This document shows positions 8,464 through 16,081 of a stretch of DNA of 45,443 nt, piece by piece. The stretch comes from an uncultured Acetatifactor sp. GTDB taxonomy: Bacteria > Bacillota > Clostridia > Lachnospirales > Lachnospiraceae. The position numbers were made by a program, and so were the translations under genes. Positions within the stretch are counted from its first letter, which is position 1; every line of letters begins with the position of its first letter. The stretch is taken from contig CANRLX010000013.1 in assembly GCA_947631615.1 (NCBI GenBank), forward strand, positions 1 through 45,443, written 5' to 3'. The notes beneath the pieces were generated by a model. The model did not search any database and was not told the origin of the DNA. It saw only the letters and a list, made by a program, of their open reading frames with translations.

Positions 8464-10125
8464 TCAATCCTCGAAGGGCACTACCGCTCCGTCGTAGGTG
8501 TCATTGATAAACTGCTTGATCTCATCGGACTTCAAAACCCTGGCAAGCGCCTGGATCCCTTCCTGATTTTCATTTCCTTCCTTTACCACCAGGACGTTCA
8601 CATAGGTCTTGGCCGCCTCGGAATCGCTCGTCTCATACGCGACGGCGTCCTTTCTAACGGAGAAGTCCGCCTCCAGCGCGTAGTTGCCGTTTAGGATCAC
8701 AAAGGCCACCTCATCCTTCACCCGGGACACCTGGGCTGCCTCCAGCTCCTGAATCTTAATGTTGTGCGGGTTCTCTTCAATGTCGTTCACCGTGGCCAGC
8801 AGTCCCACGCCATCCTTCAGTCGAATGATCCCATTGTCCTGAAGCAGAAGAAGCGCCCGGGCCTCATTGGTGGTATCGTTCGGAACGGCGATCACATCCC
8901 CGTCCTCCAGCTCGGAGAGCTCGGACTTGGTGCCGGGGTAAATGCCAAACGGCTCATAGTGGATCCCTGCCACAGACACCAGGGAGGTGCCGTTTTCCTC
9001 GTTAAAGTTATCCAAATAGGGGACATGCTGAAAATAGTTGGCATCGATCTCGCCGCTGTCCACTACCAGGTTGGGCTGGATGTAATCCTCAAACTCGGTC
9101 ACCTCCAGGGTCCATCCCTCCTGCTTGAGCAGCTCCGCCGCCTTGGCGAGGATCTCCGCGTGAGGAGTCGTGGACGCCGCTACCGTGATCACGCCCTTGT
9201 CCTCCACAGCCGCCGTGCCGGAAGCGGCTGCGGTGCCCACGACACCGCCCTCCACTACCAGCGTGTCCTCGTAGTCAGGGCCGTAGGTATCGAGCAAGGT
9301 GGCCTCATAATCGGCATGGAAGAAGTTCTCTTCGCCCAGGGCCCGAATCTCGTCGTTCAGCCAGTTCAGCAGACTCTCGTTTCCCTTGGTGACAGCCGGC
9401 GCAATGGTGTCCGCACTGCCGAGGGAAGGGATCCCGACGGTGTAACCCTCATTCTCGATGGAAAATGCGATCACCTCCGTGTTGTCGTTTGCCCAGGCCA
9501 CGCCGTTTCCGTTCTCAAAGGCCGTCTTGGCCTCCGCGTAGGCATCGTACTTCTGGAGTTTGATGTCGGGATAATTCTTTTCGAGATACGTCTCCGCCGT
9601 TGTGCCGGAGATCACGATCACCTCGTCGTCCGCTCCGATCTCATCCAGGCTGGTGAGCACCGCGTCCTCGGGGGACACGACGCCCAGCGCCACATTCATG
9701 TAGGGAAGCGCGAAGTCCACCTCCTCCGCGCGCTCCTCCGTGACGGTGAAGTTTGCCAGGATAATGTCCACCTTGCCGGTCTGCAGATACTCGATGCGGT
9801 TGGCGGCCTCTGTGGAGACGTAATTGATCTCTACCCCCAGATCCTCGCCGATCCGATTTGCAAGATACACGTCATAGCCCTGATAATCTCCGTTCTCGTC
9901 CACATACCCGAAGGGGCTCTTGTCGGAAAACACGCCGATGTTGATCGTGCCGCTGTCCCGTATCTCGTCCAGGGTCCGGTAGACCGTGCCGCCGTCGCCT
10001 GCTCCCGACGCCTTGTCGGATCCGGCGTCTGCCGCTTTGCCGCTGCCGCAGCCCGTCAGGGAGGCTGCCAAAAGGGTAACTGTCAGTGCCGCGGCTCCCA
10101 GCCGCTTCCATATCGATTTCTTCAT
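8464..10125 (-). CDS. Fused dual-domain binding lipoprotein: CjaA-like cysteine receptor joined to MetQ/NlpA-like methionine receptor
   Basis: Lipoprotein receptor of 553 residues, twice the usual size. Signal peptide with lipobox LTGC (lipidated Cys 26). Residues ~45-292 are an SBP_bac_3 domain very like the Campylobacter cysteine-binding protein CjaA: GVFSDKSPFGYVDENG, TGKVDIILANFTVTEERAEEVDF, GTTAETYLEKNYPDIK, DTIAPAVTKGNE, GEENFFHADYE. A short Ala/Gly-rich linker (~293-311) follows. Residues 312-553 are a complete NlpA/MetQ domain: VAASTTPHAEIL, GEIDANYFQHVPYL, VPNDTTNEARALLLLQ, and the late NGNYAL. The start ATG at 10125 has GAGGAGAG five bases upstream. Two unrelated receptor families in one chain point to uptake of both cyst(e)ine and methionine through one transporter. 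Ligands are inferred from the families. Confidence 0.93.
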   Translation of the reverse strand: MKKSIWKRLGAAALTVTLLAASLTGCGSGKAADAGSDKASGAGDGGTVYRTLDEIRDSGTINIGVFSDKSPFGYVDENGDYQGYDVYLANRIGEDLGVEINYVSTEAANRIEYLQTGKVDIILANFTVTEERAEEVDFALPYMNVALGVVSPEDAVLTSLDEIGADDEVIVISGTTAETYLEKNYPDIKLQKYDAYAEAKTAFENGNGVAWANDNTEVIAFSIENEGYTVGIPSLGSADTIAPAVTKGNESLLNWLNDEIRALGEENFFHADYEATLLDTYGPDYEDTLVVEGGVVGTAAASGTAAVEDKGVITVAASTTPHAEILAKAAELLKQEGWTLEVTEFEDYIQPNLVVDSGEIDANYFQHVPYLDNFNEENGTSLVSVAGIHYEPFGIYPGTKSELSELEDGDVIAVPNDTTNEARALLLLQDNGIIRLKDGVGLLATVNDIEENPHNIKIQELEAAQVSRVKDEVAFVILNGNYALEADFSVRKDAVAYETSDSEAAKTYVNVLVVKEGNENQEGIQALARVLKSDEIKQFINDTYDGAVVPFED

Positions 10126-10193
10126 AATAACTCTCCTCTTCTTTCTGTCACAATGTGTGATACTGTCCGTTAATTTTTCAGGAATCTGAGCGC

Positions 10194-10222
10194 AAAAAAA
10201 CGGGGGCTTTGTCAAGCTCCCG
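10194..10222 (-). terminator. Leader attenuator (terminator) upstream of the fused receptor
   Basis: Read on the minus strand, CGGGAGCTT pairs with AAGCCCCCG (eight pairs, one A-C mismatch) over the loop GACA and is followed directly by seven T (10200-10194). It lies between the leader-peptide stop and the receptor gene, so it must be read through for the transporter to be made. The 5' arm overlaps a segment (10218-10226, minus TGCCCGGGA) that can pair instead with 10308-10316 (minus TCTCGGGCA): nine pairs including one G-U. That would be the antiterminator. Confidence 0.8.
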
Positions 10223-10256
10223 GGCAAATGGCAATTCCGCATTTCTCACCGAAATG

Positions 10257-10373
10257 TTATACAGGAGTGCAACACAAAGCAGATGAAGACACCTGGCCAT
10301 AGAGATATGCCCGAGAGAACATCATTCGGCAACAACACATGGCTGCGATACAAACATTGTTTCTTCTGTTCAT
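10257..10373 (-). CDS. Cysteine- and methionine-rich leader peptide (attenuation)
   Basis: A 38-codon open frame from ATG 10371-10373 to TAA 10257-10259, with GAGAGG six bases upstream. The peptide has six Cys (C8, C13-C14-C15, C34-C35) and an adjacent Met pair (M17-M18), about 16% Cys. The frame sits 3' of a strong promoter and 5' of an intrinsic terminator, ahead of a cysteine/methionine receptor gene. The proposed antiterminator strand is in codons 20-22, just after the Cys/Met cluster. A ribosome stalled for lack of Cys-tRNA would leave it free, while a moving ribosome would mask it. This is the layout of classical amino-acid attenuators; the peptide itself is inferred. Confidence 0.75.
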   Translation of the reverse strand: MNRRNNVCIAAMCCCRMMFSRAYLYGQVSSSALCCTPV

Positions 10374-10419
10374 AACATTCCTCTCCTCTCTTCCTCGGCT
10401 GCTCAGATTCGATAATCGT

Positions 10420-10448
10420 ATGCTACACCTATTTTCCTACTTTGTCAA
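10420..10448 (-). promoter_or_regulatory. Promoter of the leader-receptor-transporter operon
   Basis: Minus strand TTGACA (10448-10443), 17 bases, TAGCAT (10425-10420). The start of transcription would be near 10413, leaving a leader of about 290 bases before the receptor ATG. Confidence 0.8.
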
Positions 10449-10460
10449 TAGGTAAATAGG
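10428..10460. promoter_or_regulatory. 12-bp inverted repeat over the transporter promoter, candidate Rrf2 operator
   Basis: CCTATTTTCCTA (10428-10439) and TAGGTAAATAGG (10449-10460) match as an inverted repeat at 11 of 12 positions. The -35 box of the transporter promoter is in the 9-base spacer plus the first base of the right arm, and the left arm fills most of the -35/-10 spacing. The divergent Rrf2 gene starts 58 bases away. A bound dimer would block the transporter promoter. Confidence 0.7.
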
Positions 10461-10517
10461 ATTTTCTTGCATAATTTTTTTGAGGGGCGTAAAATAGGGG
10501 GCAGGAGGGGTATTGTT

Positions 10518-10925
10518 ATGATCTCAACCAAGGGAAGATATGCGATTCGTTTTATGCTGGATCTGGCAGAACAGGACACGGACCGGCCGGTGCCGCTGGA
10601 CGAAACTGCCTCCAGACAGGGCATCTCCAAAAAATATCTGGAGATCGTCGTAAAACTCTTAGTGAAGGGAAAGCTCGTCAAGGGCGCAAGCGGAAAGGGC
10701 GGCGGCTACCGCCTGCTGCGACGCCCTGAGGAGTACACCATAGGCGAGATCCTGGAGCAGGCGGAGGGGCCGCTGACCGCCGTGGCCTGTCTCAGTCCCG
10801 AGGCGGAGCCCTGTCCTCGGGAAGCCTTCTGTAAGACGCTGCCCATGTGGAAAAAGTTTGACGGTCTCGTACACGATTTCTTCTATCACATCACGCTGGC
10901 GGACCTGCTGGCGGGCAGACTGTGA
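10518..10925 (+). CDS. Rrf2-family regulator with three Fe-S-type cysteines
   Basis: A 135-residue DNA-binding regulator. Winged helix at residues 1-80 with the Rrf2 signature (STKGRYAIRFMLDLA, ISKKYLEIVVKLLVKGKLVKGASGKGGGYRL). Cys 91, 99 and 105 (spacing C-x7-C-x5-C) occupy the place where IscR- and NsrR-type members bind an iron-sulfur cluster. CymR, the cysteine regulator of Bacillus, lacks this trio. The start is ATG 10518 with AGGAGG nine bases upstream; an ATG 51 bases earlier has no ribosome site. It is divergent from the sulfur-amino-acid transporter and separated by a dyad. It probably senses Fe-S or redox state and controls that operon and itself. Confidence 0.93.
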   Translation: MISTKGRYAIRFMLDLAEQDTDRPVPLDETASRQGISKKYLEIVVKLLVKGKLVKGASGKGGGYRLLRRPEEYTIGEILEQAEGPLTAVACLSPEAEPCPREAFCKTLPMWKKFDGLVHDFFYHITLADLLAGRL

Positions 10926-10973
10926 GGGCGGCGGCTGCCGCCCCATGCAGCGCTGCGCCAACGCTTTTTGCCG

Positions 10974-11023
10974 AAAAAAGGACTGCAAACGGAGCTTTCC
11001 TCCGTCCGCAGTCCCCTTTTTTT
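10974..11023. terminator. Bidirectional terminator between the Rrf2 gene and cstA
   Basis: Six A, then a strong stem (GGACTGC 10980-10986 with GCAGTCC 11008-11014, and ACGGAG 10989-10994 with CTCCGT 11000-11005), then seven T (11017-11023). The A and T runs on both sides fit termination of both converging genes. Confidence 0.88.
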
Positions 11024-11031
11024 ATTGGACT

Positions 11032-11057
11032 CTTTTGTCTTGATCTTTTGTCTTGAT
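11032..11057. repeat. Two tandem copies of a 13-bp unit
   Basis: CTTTTGTCTTGAT occurs twice back to back, 20 bases beyond the cstA stop codon. It may be a beginning or relic of the kind of array seen elsewhere in the window. Confidence 0.8.
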
Positions 11058-11076
11058 CTCTCGCCGGTCCGAAGCC

Positions 11077-12780
11077 TCAGGCCGCCTTCTTTCTCCTGGA
11101 GATTGACAGGAAGGTCTGGATTCCCTCAATGACAAGGAACACTGCCAGCACGACCATCGCTGCCGCAAACAGAAGCTGGAACCAATCGCCCCACTGTGCG
11201 GTGCCTCCGGCCACCATACCGATCTTGGCGATCACGGTGGTCACCAGGCTGGTGATGGTAGCGATCAGCATGAACGCCATCGGTATGTAGAACATCTTGT
11301 TGTTCTTGCCCACATTGCCCAGCCAAGCCGCAACGGCCATCAGGGCGATGCCTGCCAGCAGCTGGTTGGCAGCGCCGAACAGACCCCAGATCTGGCTCAG
11401 GCTCAATCCGCCTAAGATACAGCCGATCACAACCATCAGCAAGGTTCCGGTCAGAGGATAAGCCAGCACCTTGCGGATGCCCTTGGCATCCTTGTAGGTG
11501 GCCTCGCCCTCCTTTAAGAACAGCTCGCTGAACATGAAGCGGCTCAGACGGGTGCCGGTGTCAAGGCTGGTGAGTGCAAACACGGACACTGCCAGCGTAA
11601 GCAGCGCGTACACCGTGTTATAGACAGAGGACTCCGAGGTGCCGAACATGGTCGCGATGCCCGCCGCAAACGCTGCGGAGGGAGAACCGAACCCGCCGCC
11701 GGTGTAATTTGCATAGACCATGCCCACCGCGATCAGGGCAATGATGCCGAGAGCGGACTCGATCAGCATGGAGCCGTAGCCGATGGGCTTGGCGTCCTTC
11801 TCGCTGGCCAGCTGCTTGGAGGAAGTGCCGGTGGAGATCAGGCTGTGGAAACCGGAGCAGGCGCCGCAAGCCACTGTGATAAACAGCGCCGGGAACAGAT
11901 TGCCGATTCCGGTGTGCCAGCTCGTAAACACCGGCATGTCAAAGGTGGCCGTCCCCGCAAAGGCGGAGAACAGGATGCCCACAACGGCGACGATCATCAT
12001 CGCATAGAGCAGGAAGCTGGACAGATAGTCGCGGGGCTGCAGCAGGATCCACACGGGAACCAGGGAAGCGATCGTAATATATGCGCCGATCACCACGATC
12101 CAGGCCACGCGGCCCATTGCAAAGCCGACATTCAGACCCAGCACCAGCATCAGGACGATGCCGACGATACCGCCGATGGTCGCAGGCAGAGTCTTTACGC
12201 CAAAGCGGTTCGTCACAATGCCGTAGATAATAGCCAATACAATAAACAACAGGGAAATGATCGCCGTCGTCTCCGTGCCCAGGGGGCTCGTCGTAAAACC
12301 AAGGCCTCTGTCGGAGGCAAAGGTTCCGGCTACCACGTTCACGAAGGATGCGATCACCAGGATCAGAACCAGCAGGGCGAAAACAATGAACAGCTTTTTC
12401 GCTCTGGGACCCATGGAATCCTTGATGATCTCGCCGACGGACTTTCCGTCATGACGGATCGATGCGAACAGGGATCCGAAATCCTGCAGTCCGCCGAAAA
12501 AGATTCCTCCGATCACACACCACAAAAATACGGGAAGCCATCCGAATACGGATGCCTGGATCGGTCCGTTGATGGGACCTGCGCCGGCGATGGAAGAAAA
12601 ATGATGTCCCATCAGCACTGCGGGCTTGGCGGCAACGTAGTCCACGCCGTCCTCCAGCTCAACAGCGGGCGTCTTTCTGCTGGGGTCGATGCCCCACTGT
12701 TTTGCCAGCCAGGAGCCATAAAAGACATAGCCCAGCACCAGCAAAACGATTGCTGCTACAATGATCAGGATAGCAGTCAT
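11077..12780 (-). CDS. cstA: CstA-family carbon-starvation / pyruvate or peptide transporter
   Basis: Membrane transporter of 567 residues with about 15-16 hydrophobic segments. The CstA N-terminal signature is clear: PAVLMGHHFSSIAGAGPINGP followed by WLPVFLWCVIGGIFFGGLQDFGSLFASIRHDGKSVGEI. Other conserved parts are FITVACGACSGFHSLISTGTSSKQL and LTSLDTGTRLSRFMFSEL. Members carry peptides or pyruvate in enterobacteria; the substrate here is open. The ATG at 12780 is preceded by AGAGAGG. It is the third gene of an operon after two small unknown genes (22-base gap). Confidence 0.93.
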   Translation of the reverse strand: MTAILIIVAAIVLLVLGYVFYGSWLAKQWGIDPSRKTPAVELEDGVDYVAAKPAVLMGHHFSSIAGAGPINGPIQASVFGWLPVFLWCVIGGIFFGGLQDFGSLFASIRHDGKSVGEIIKDSMGPRAKKLFIVFALLVLILVIASFVNVVAGTFASDRGLGFTTSPLGTETTAIISLLFIVLAIIYGIVTNRFGVKTLPATIGGIVGIVLMLVLGLNVGFAMGRVAWIVVIGAYITIASLVPVWILLQPRDYLSSFLLYAMMIVAVVGILFSAFAGTATFDMPVFTSWHTGIGNLFPALFITVACGACSGFHSLISTGTSSKQLASEKDAKPIGYGSMLIESALGIIALIAVGMVYANYTGGGFGSPSAAFAAGIATMFGTSESSVYNTVYALLTLAVSVFALTSLDTGTRLSRFMFSELFLKEGEATYKDAKGIRKVLAYPLTGTLLMVVIGCILGGLSLSQIWGLFGAANQLLAGIALMAVAAWLGNVGKNNKMFYIPMAFMLIATITSLVTTVIAKIGMVAGGTAQWGDWFQLLFAAAMVVLAVFLVIEGIQTFLSISRRKKAA

Positions 12781-12802
12781 GATAATAACACCTCTCTTTT
12801 GA

Positions 12803-13294
12803 TTACTTTATATTGCGAAGGAGCTTCTTTAGGTCCCTGCCCCGCTTATTGCAGAGCACTTCCCCTGTGGAAGTCTCCAATGCAACCACTCGATAACCGC
12901 TCCACCCCTGCAGGGTGAAGCGATAGCTCTTATAGCGCTTCAGCGCCTTGATATAATCCCTGGCCTCCTGGGTCAAACGCTCCGCCAGAAGGATCAGGAC
13001 GATGTCGGAGCTGCGGTGATTGGCATGGGGCTTTACCCGCGCCAGGCCCTCCTCCCACGCCCTCTCGTCCAGCTTTTTCACGTCCTCCAGCCCCAGGGAC
13101 TGACCGGTCGCAAAAAACACATATTCATGCGCTTCCGCCTCCGAGATCTTGGCGCTCTTCATCAGAAAATACTGCTCGTCATGCGTATGGAAGGCCGCCT
13201 CCGCCGCAAACGGCTCCGCCGCCTTCTCCGTCTCGATATTATAATAGCGCTGATAGGATCGCAATACTGCCTCAAGGGCTTCCGTGACGGTCAT
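12803..13294 (-). CDS. Conserved-looking hypothetical protein in the cstA operon
   Basis: A 163-residue soluble protein, rich in charged and aromatic residues, with no signal peptide or membrane helix. I do not recognise a named domain. Visible features are an FHTHDEQYFLMKSAKISEAEAHEYVFF segment, a middle KPHANHRSSDIVLILLAERLTQEARDYI segment and a C-terminal basic stretch that looks beta-rich (YKSYRFTLQGWSGYRVVALETSTGEVLCNKRGRDLKKLL). The start ATG overlaps the stop of the preceding gene as ATGA, and its own stop is 22 bases before cstA, so it is translationally coupled. A role linked to cstA is inferred from position only. Confidence 0.85.
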   Translation of the reverse strand: MTVTEALEAVLRSYQRYYNIETEKAAEPFAAEAAFHTHDEQYFLMKSAKISEAEAHEYVFFATGQSLGLEDVKKLDERAWEEGLARVKPHANHRSSDIVLILLAERLTQEARDYIKALKRYKSYRFTLQGWSGYRVVALETSTGEVLCNKRGRDLKKLLRNIK

Positions 13295-13704
13295 TCCTTC
13301 TCTTCCCTCCGGCTCCCTGGCCCTTCCCTGTCGTCCGCCGCATCCGTCCGTGGCGGACTGCCTGCGGCCGCGTCCGGAGCCAGCTCTCCCAGACATTCCA
13401 TCAGCACCTTCGCCGCCTGGGTCCCCGGCAGCTCGATCTGCGCCAGCTCCCCCTCGTCCCCGCAGAGGACCAGGTGCTCCATCTGAAAATTGCCTCTGCC
13501 ACAGCACATCTTAGCGGGAACCAGCAGTACTCTCCGAAAGTACCTCCGGATCTCTGTATAGGGTATGTAAAACACCTTTCGCCTAGAACGGAAAAAGAGG
13601 ACGGCCGCGCCCAGGCGTATCCTGCCGATCTCCCGTCCCTCTCTGTATTCCGCCTGAAGCGCTTCAGGCTCTCTCGCAACGGCTGTCAAGGGATAAAATC
13701 TCAT
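13291..13704 (-). CDS. Hypothetical protein, first gene of the cstA operon
   Basis: A 137-residue protein of unknown function. The central part looks like a beta-rich, PH-like fold (GRIRLGAAVLFFRSRRKVFYIPYTEIRRYFRRV...FQMEHLVLCGDEGELAQIELPG), followed by a short helix and a charged tail. The start is ATG 13704 with AGGAG eight bases upstream; an upstream in-frame ATG at 13770 overlaps the promoter -10 box and is unlikely. It ends in a 4-base ATGA overlap with the next gene. Confidence 0.82.
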   Translation of the reverse strand: MRFYPLTAVAREPEALQAEYREGREIGRIRLGAAVLFFRSRRKVFYIPYTEIRRYFRRVLLVPAKMCCGRGNFQMEHLVLCGDEGELAQIELPGTQAAKVLMECLGELAPDAAAGSPPRTDAADDREGPGSRREEKE

Positions 13705-13768
13705 CCGGCCAACTCCTTGCTTTTGTGCAGGTTTCCTGCCTTTTAGCTGTCTGTGTGTGACTTTTGAC

Positions 13769-13797
13769 ATTTTAGCACATATTTTACCACTTTACAA
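13769..13797 (-). promoter_or_regulatory. Promoter of the cstA operon
   Basis: Minus strand TTGTAA (13797-13792), 17 bases, TAAAAT (13774-13769). A small GCAGG/CCTGC stem lies in the leader. Confidence 0.7.
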
Positions 13798-13825
13798 CAG
13801 TAAAATTTTGCAGGAACCTATTTTT

Positions 13826-15946
13826 TTATCTCTCTTTCGGCTTTTCCAGCCGTCTGCGCAGCTCCAGGTACTGTTTATAATACTCCGGACGCCTCTCCTT
13901 CAGCCTTTCCTCAATCTCTCTCCGATGTCTCCGCAGAAGCTCAAGAGCCTCCGGACTGAGCTCCTTTAATTTCTCCTCGATGACGCGGCGGCGCTGCTCC
14001 AGCCTTCTCTCGACCTCCTCCACGTCCGCGCTGTCCCTTCCCTCCAAATCGGAAAAATAAAGCTCCAGGCGGTTCAGCAGCTCGTCCTCGTCAAACAGGC
14101 CCACACGCCCCCAGGAGGCGGCGTTTTCCGTTCTGACAATGTTTTCCAGGCTGTAGTCTCCGGAAGCCACCAGCTTCTGCGCCACCTCCCGGGCCAGAGT
14201 CTCCATCTTCTCCCCCGCCTCCGCGCCAAACGCCCACTCAAATTCCGCAAGGCGCTCCGCCGCCTCCACGTGCGAAGGGTCCCGCTCCGACACGCCCTCC
14301 AGAGGGTACGGCTTATTCACGCCCGCCGCTCTCAGGGCCAGGGACACCGTTCTGCGCACGGAGCCCTCCTCGATCAGGCTTCCCGCCCCAAAGGCCCGAA
14401 GCTGATCGTTCACCGTGTCCGCATGTTCCGTCAGGTAAAAGTAGATCCCCCGGGCGTTCAGGTTCCGCTTCAAAATCACCAGCCGTTCCGCCGCCGTGAT
14501 ATCAATGCTCCCGATCCCTCGGGCATCCACAATGACCTGCCTGGTGTCCTCCTTTAACGCCCCCTCGATATCCTCCTGAAACGCCTCTATGTTGGCAAAA
14601 AACAGATTGCCGCTAAACCGGTATATAACGGTGTTGGCGATGGGACGGGCGTCCCGGTTGCGGCTCAGATTGTGCAGCCCCTCGTGCCCCGGTATCATTC
14701 CCAAAAAGGTCTTGGGGGGCACTACCGCCCGAAGGATCACCGCGACAAAGGACAAAAGCACCCCGATAACCACGCCGTATATGGTTCCCAGGACCAGCAC
14801 CCCGAGAAAGGCCGCCAGAAAGATGCCAAACTCCTGTTTATCCGCCTTCCACGCCTTCTTTGCAATGTCAAACTCCAGGATCCCCATGAGGGCGGAGATC
14901 ACGATACCGGTCAGCACCGGCACCGGAAGGTACTGCAGCAGCCCTGTCCCAAAGAGGAGCACCAGGATCATGGTGATGCCGGCGGTAACGGACATCACCT
15001 GGGATTTGCAGCCGTACTGGTCCGCGATCCCGCTTCTGGAGACGCTGCCGTTTACGGGGCAGCAGCCCACCAGGGAGGCGGCCAGGTTTCCGGCGGCATA
15101 GGCCAGTATCTCGCGGTTGTTATCCACCTTGTAATTGTACTTGAGGGCATAGTTGCTGGTCGCCAGAAGGGTCTGCGCCATAATGACCAGCGCGATGGTC
15201 AAAGACAAAAGGACGATATCCTCCGCGTGCGCCCCCAACAGGGCCATATTGGGCATGACGATCCTGGGAAGTCCCGCTTCCACGCTGGGAAGCAGCTTGA
15301 CGCCGCGCTCCTCCAGCCCAAAGCACGCGGTGAGTCCGGCGCCCGCCCCCATCCACAGAACGGACATGGGCAGCTTCGGCACCTTCTTTCGGGCAATCTG
15401 CAGGACCACCACCGTCCCCACGCCCAGCACCGCGGACAGGGGATGGAAGGCGTCCAGCTCTCCCCAGATGTGGCCAAGCAGCACAAACAGCTCTCCGGTC
15501 CCCGCATTTCCCCCAAACAGCTTGGGCACCTGCATCAGGATAATGGTGCACCCGATCCCCGAGATAAATCCTCCCATAACAGGCTTTGAAATATAGTTGA
15601 CCAGCCGTCCCGCCCGCAGGAAAAAGAAGAGAAACAGCCAGGCCGCGGTGGCCGCGGCGATCACAGGCACAATGGCGACCGCCTCCAAAGAGCCCTGGGC
15701 GATCCCAAGGCCAGCCAGGGTGCCTCCCACCAGGGCCGCCGGCGTGGCGTCCACGCCAAACACAAACTGCGGCGACGAGGTGACAAACGCATAGACCAGC
15801 ACCGGCAGAACGGACCCGTAGAGACCGTACACCACCGGCAGTCCCGCCACCTGCGCATATCCCATGGAGATGGGGATGGACACCAGCGCCACCACAATGC
15901 CGGATAAAATATCCTTTTTCAAATACTCTTTTTTAAAATATTTCAT
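13826..15946 (-). CDS. SulP-family anion transporter with STAS domain and long charged C-terminal extension
   Basis: Inner-membrane anion transporter of 706 residues (sulfate, bicarbonate or a carboxylate; substrate not decidable). Residues ~8-410 are the SulP core (SGIVVALVSIPISMGYAQVAGLPVVYGLYGS, SVSRSGIADQYG). Residues ~433-541 are a STAS domain with the typical VIVDARGIGSIDITAAERLV loop. A further ~165 residues (542-706) are not part of standard SulP proteins: first a mixed helical part, then from ~640 a strongly charged coiled coil rich in Glu, Arg and Leu. The start is ATG 15946 with TTTGGAG eight bases upstream; an upstream TTG is unlikely. Not overlapped with cstA, which has its own promoter. 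Confidence 0.92.
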   Translation of the reverse strand: MKYFKKEYLKKDILSGIVVALVSIPISMGYAQVAGLPVVYGLYGSVLPVLVYAFVTSSPQFVFGVDATPAALVGGTLAGLGIAQGSLEAVAIVPVIAAATAAWLFLFFFLRAGRLVNYISKPVMGGFISGIGCTIILMQVPKLFGGNAGTGELFVLLGHIWGELDAFHPLSAVLGVGTVVVLQIARKKVPKLPMSVLWMGAGAGLTACFGLEERGVKLLPSVEAGLPRIVMPNMALLGAHAEDIVLLSLTIALVIMAQTLLATSNYALKYNYKVDNNREILAYAAGNLAASLVGCCPVNGSVSRSGIADQYGCKSQVMSVTAGITMILVLLFGTGLLQYLPVPVLTGIVISALMGILEFDIAKKAWKADKQEFGIFLAAFLGVLVLGTIYGVVIGVLLSFVAVILRAVVPPKTFLGMIPGHEGLHNLSRNRDARPIANTVIYRFSGNLFFANIEAFQEDIEGALKEDTRQVIVDARGIGSIDITAAERLVILKRNLNARGIYFYLTEHADTVNDQLRAFGAGSLIEEGSVRRTVSLALRAAGVNKPYPLEGVSERDPSHVEAAERLAEFEWAFGAEAGEKMETLAREVAQKLVASGDYSLENIVRTENAASWGRVGLFDEDELLNRLELYFSDLEGRDSADVEEVERRLEQRRRVIEEKLKELSPEALELLRRHRREIEERLKERRPEYYKQYLELRRRLEKPKER

Positions 15947-16010
15947 TCTCTCCGCTCCAAACAATCTGTTTTTCCGAGCCCCGCGGCGATACGGATGCTG
16001 CGGGAAGGGT

Positions 16011-16039
16011 TTGAAAAAAAACCGACAATATGCTATATT
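16011..16039 (+). promoter_or_regulatory. Promoter of the acyltransferase gene
   Basis: TTGAAA (16011-16016), 17 bases, TATATT (16034-16039), about 43 bases before the start codon. Confidence 0.7.
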
Positions 16040-16081
16040 ATTTTATGTTGAGAAACACAAAAGAATTGAGGGATGGATCTT

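Noticed and set aside
8764..10173. Plus-strand open frame of 469 codons opposite the fused receptor
   Set aside because: Antisense to a well-supported lipoprotein with correct start; composition typical for a shadow frame.
10470..10495. A specific promoter for the Rrf2 gene (TTGCAT-17-TAAAAT)
   Set aside because: Spacing is good, but transcription would start almost on the ribosome site (10503), so I do not call it a feature.
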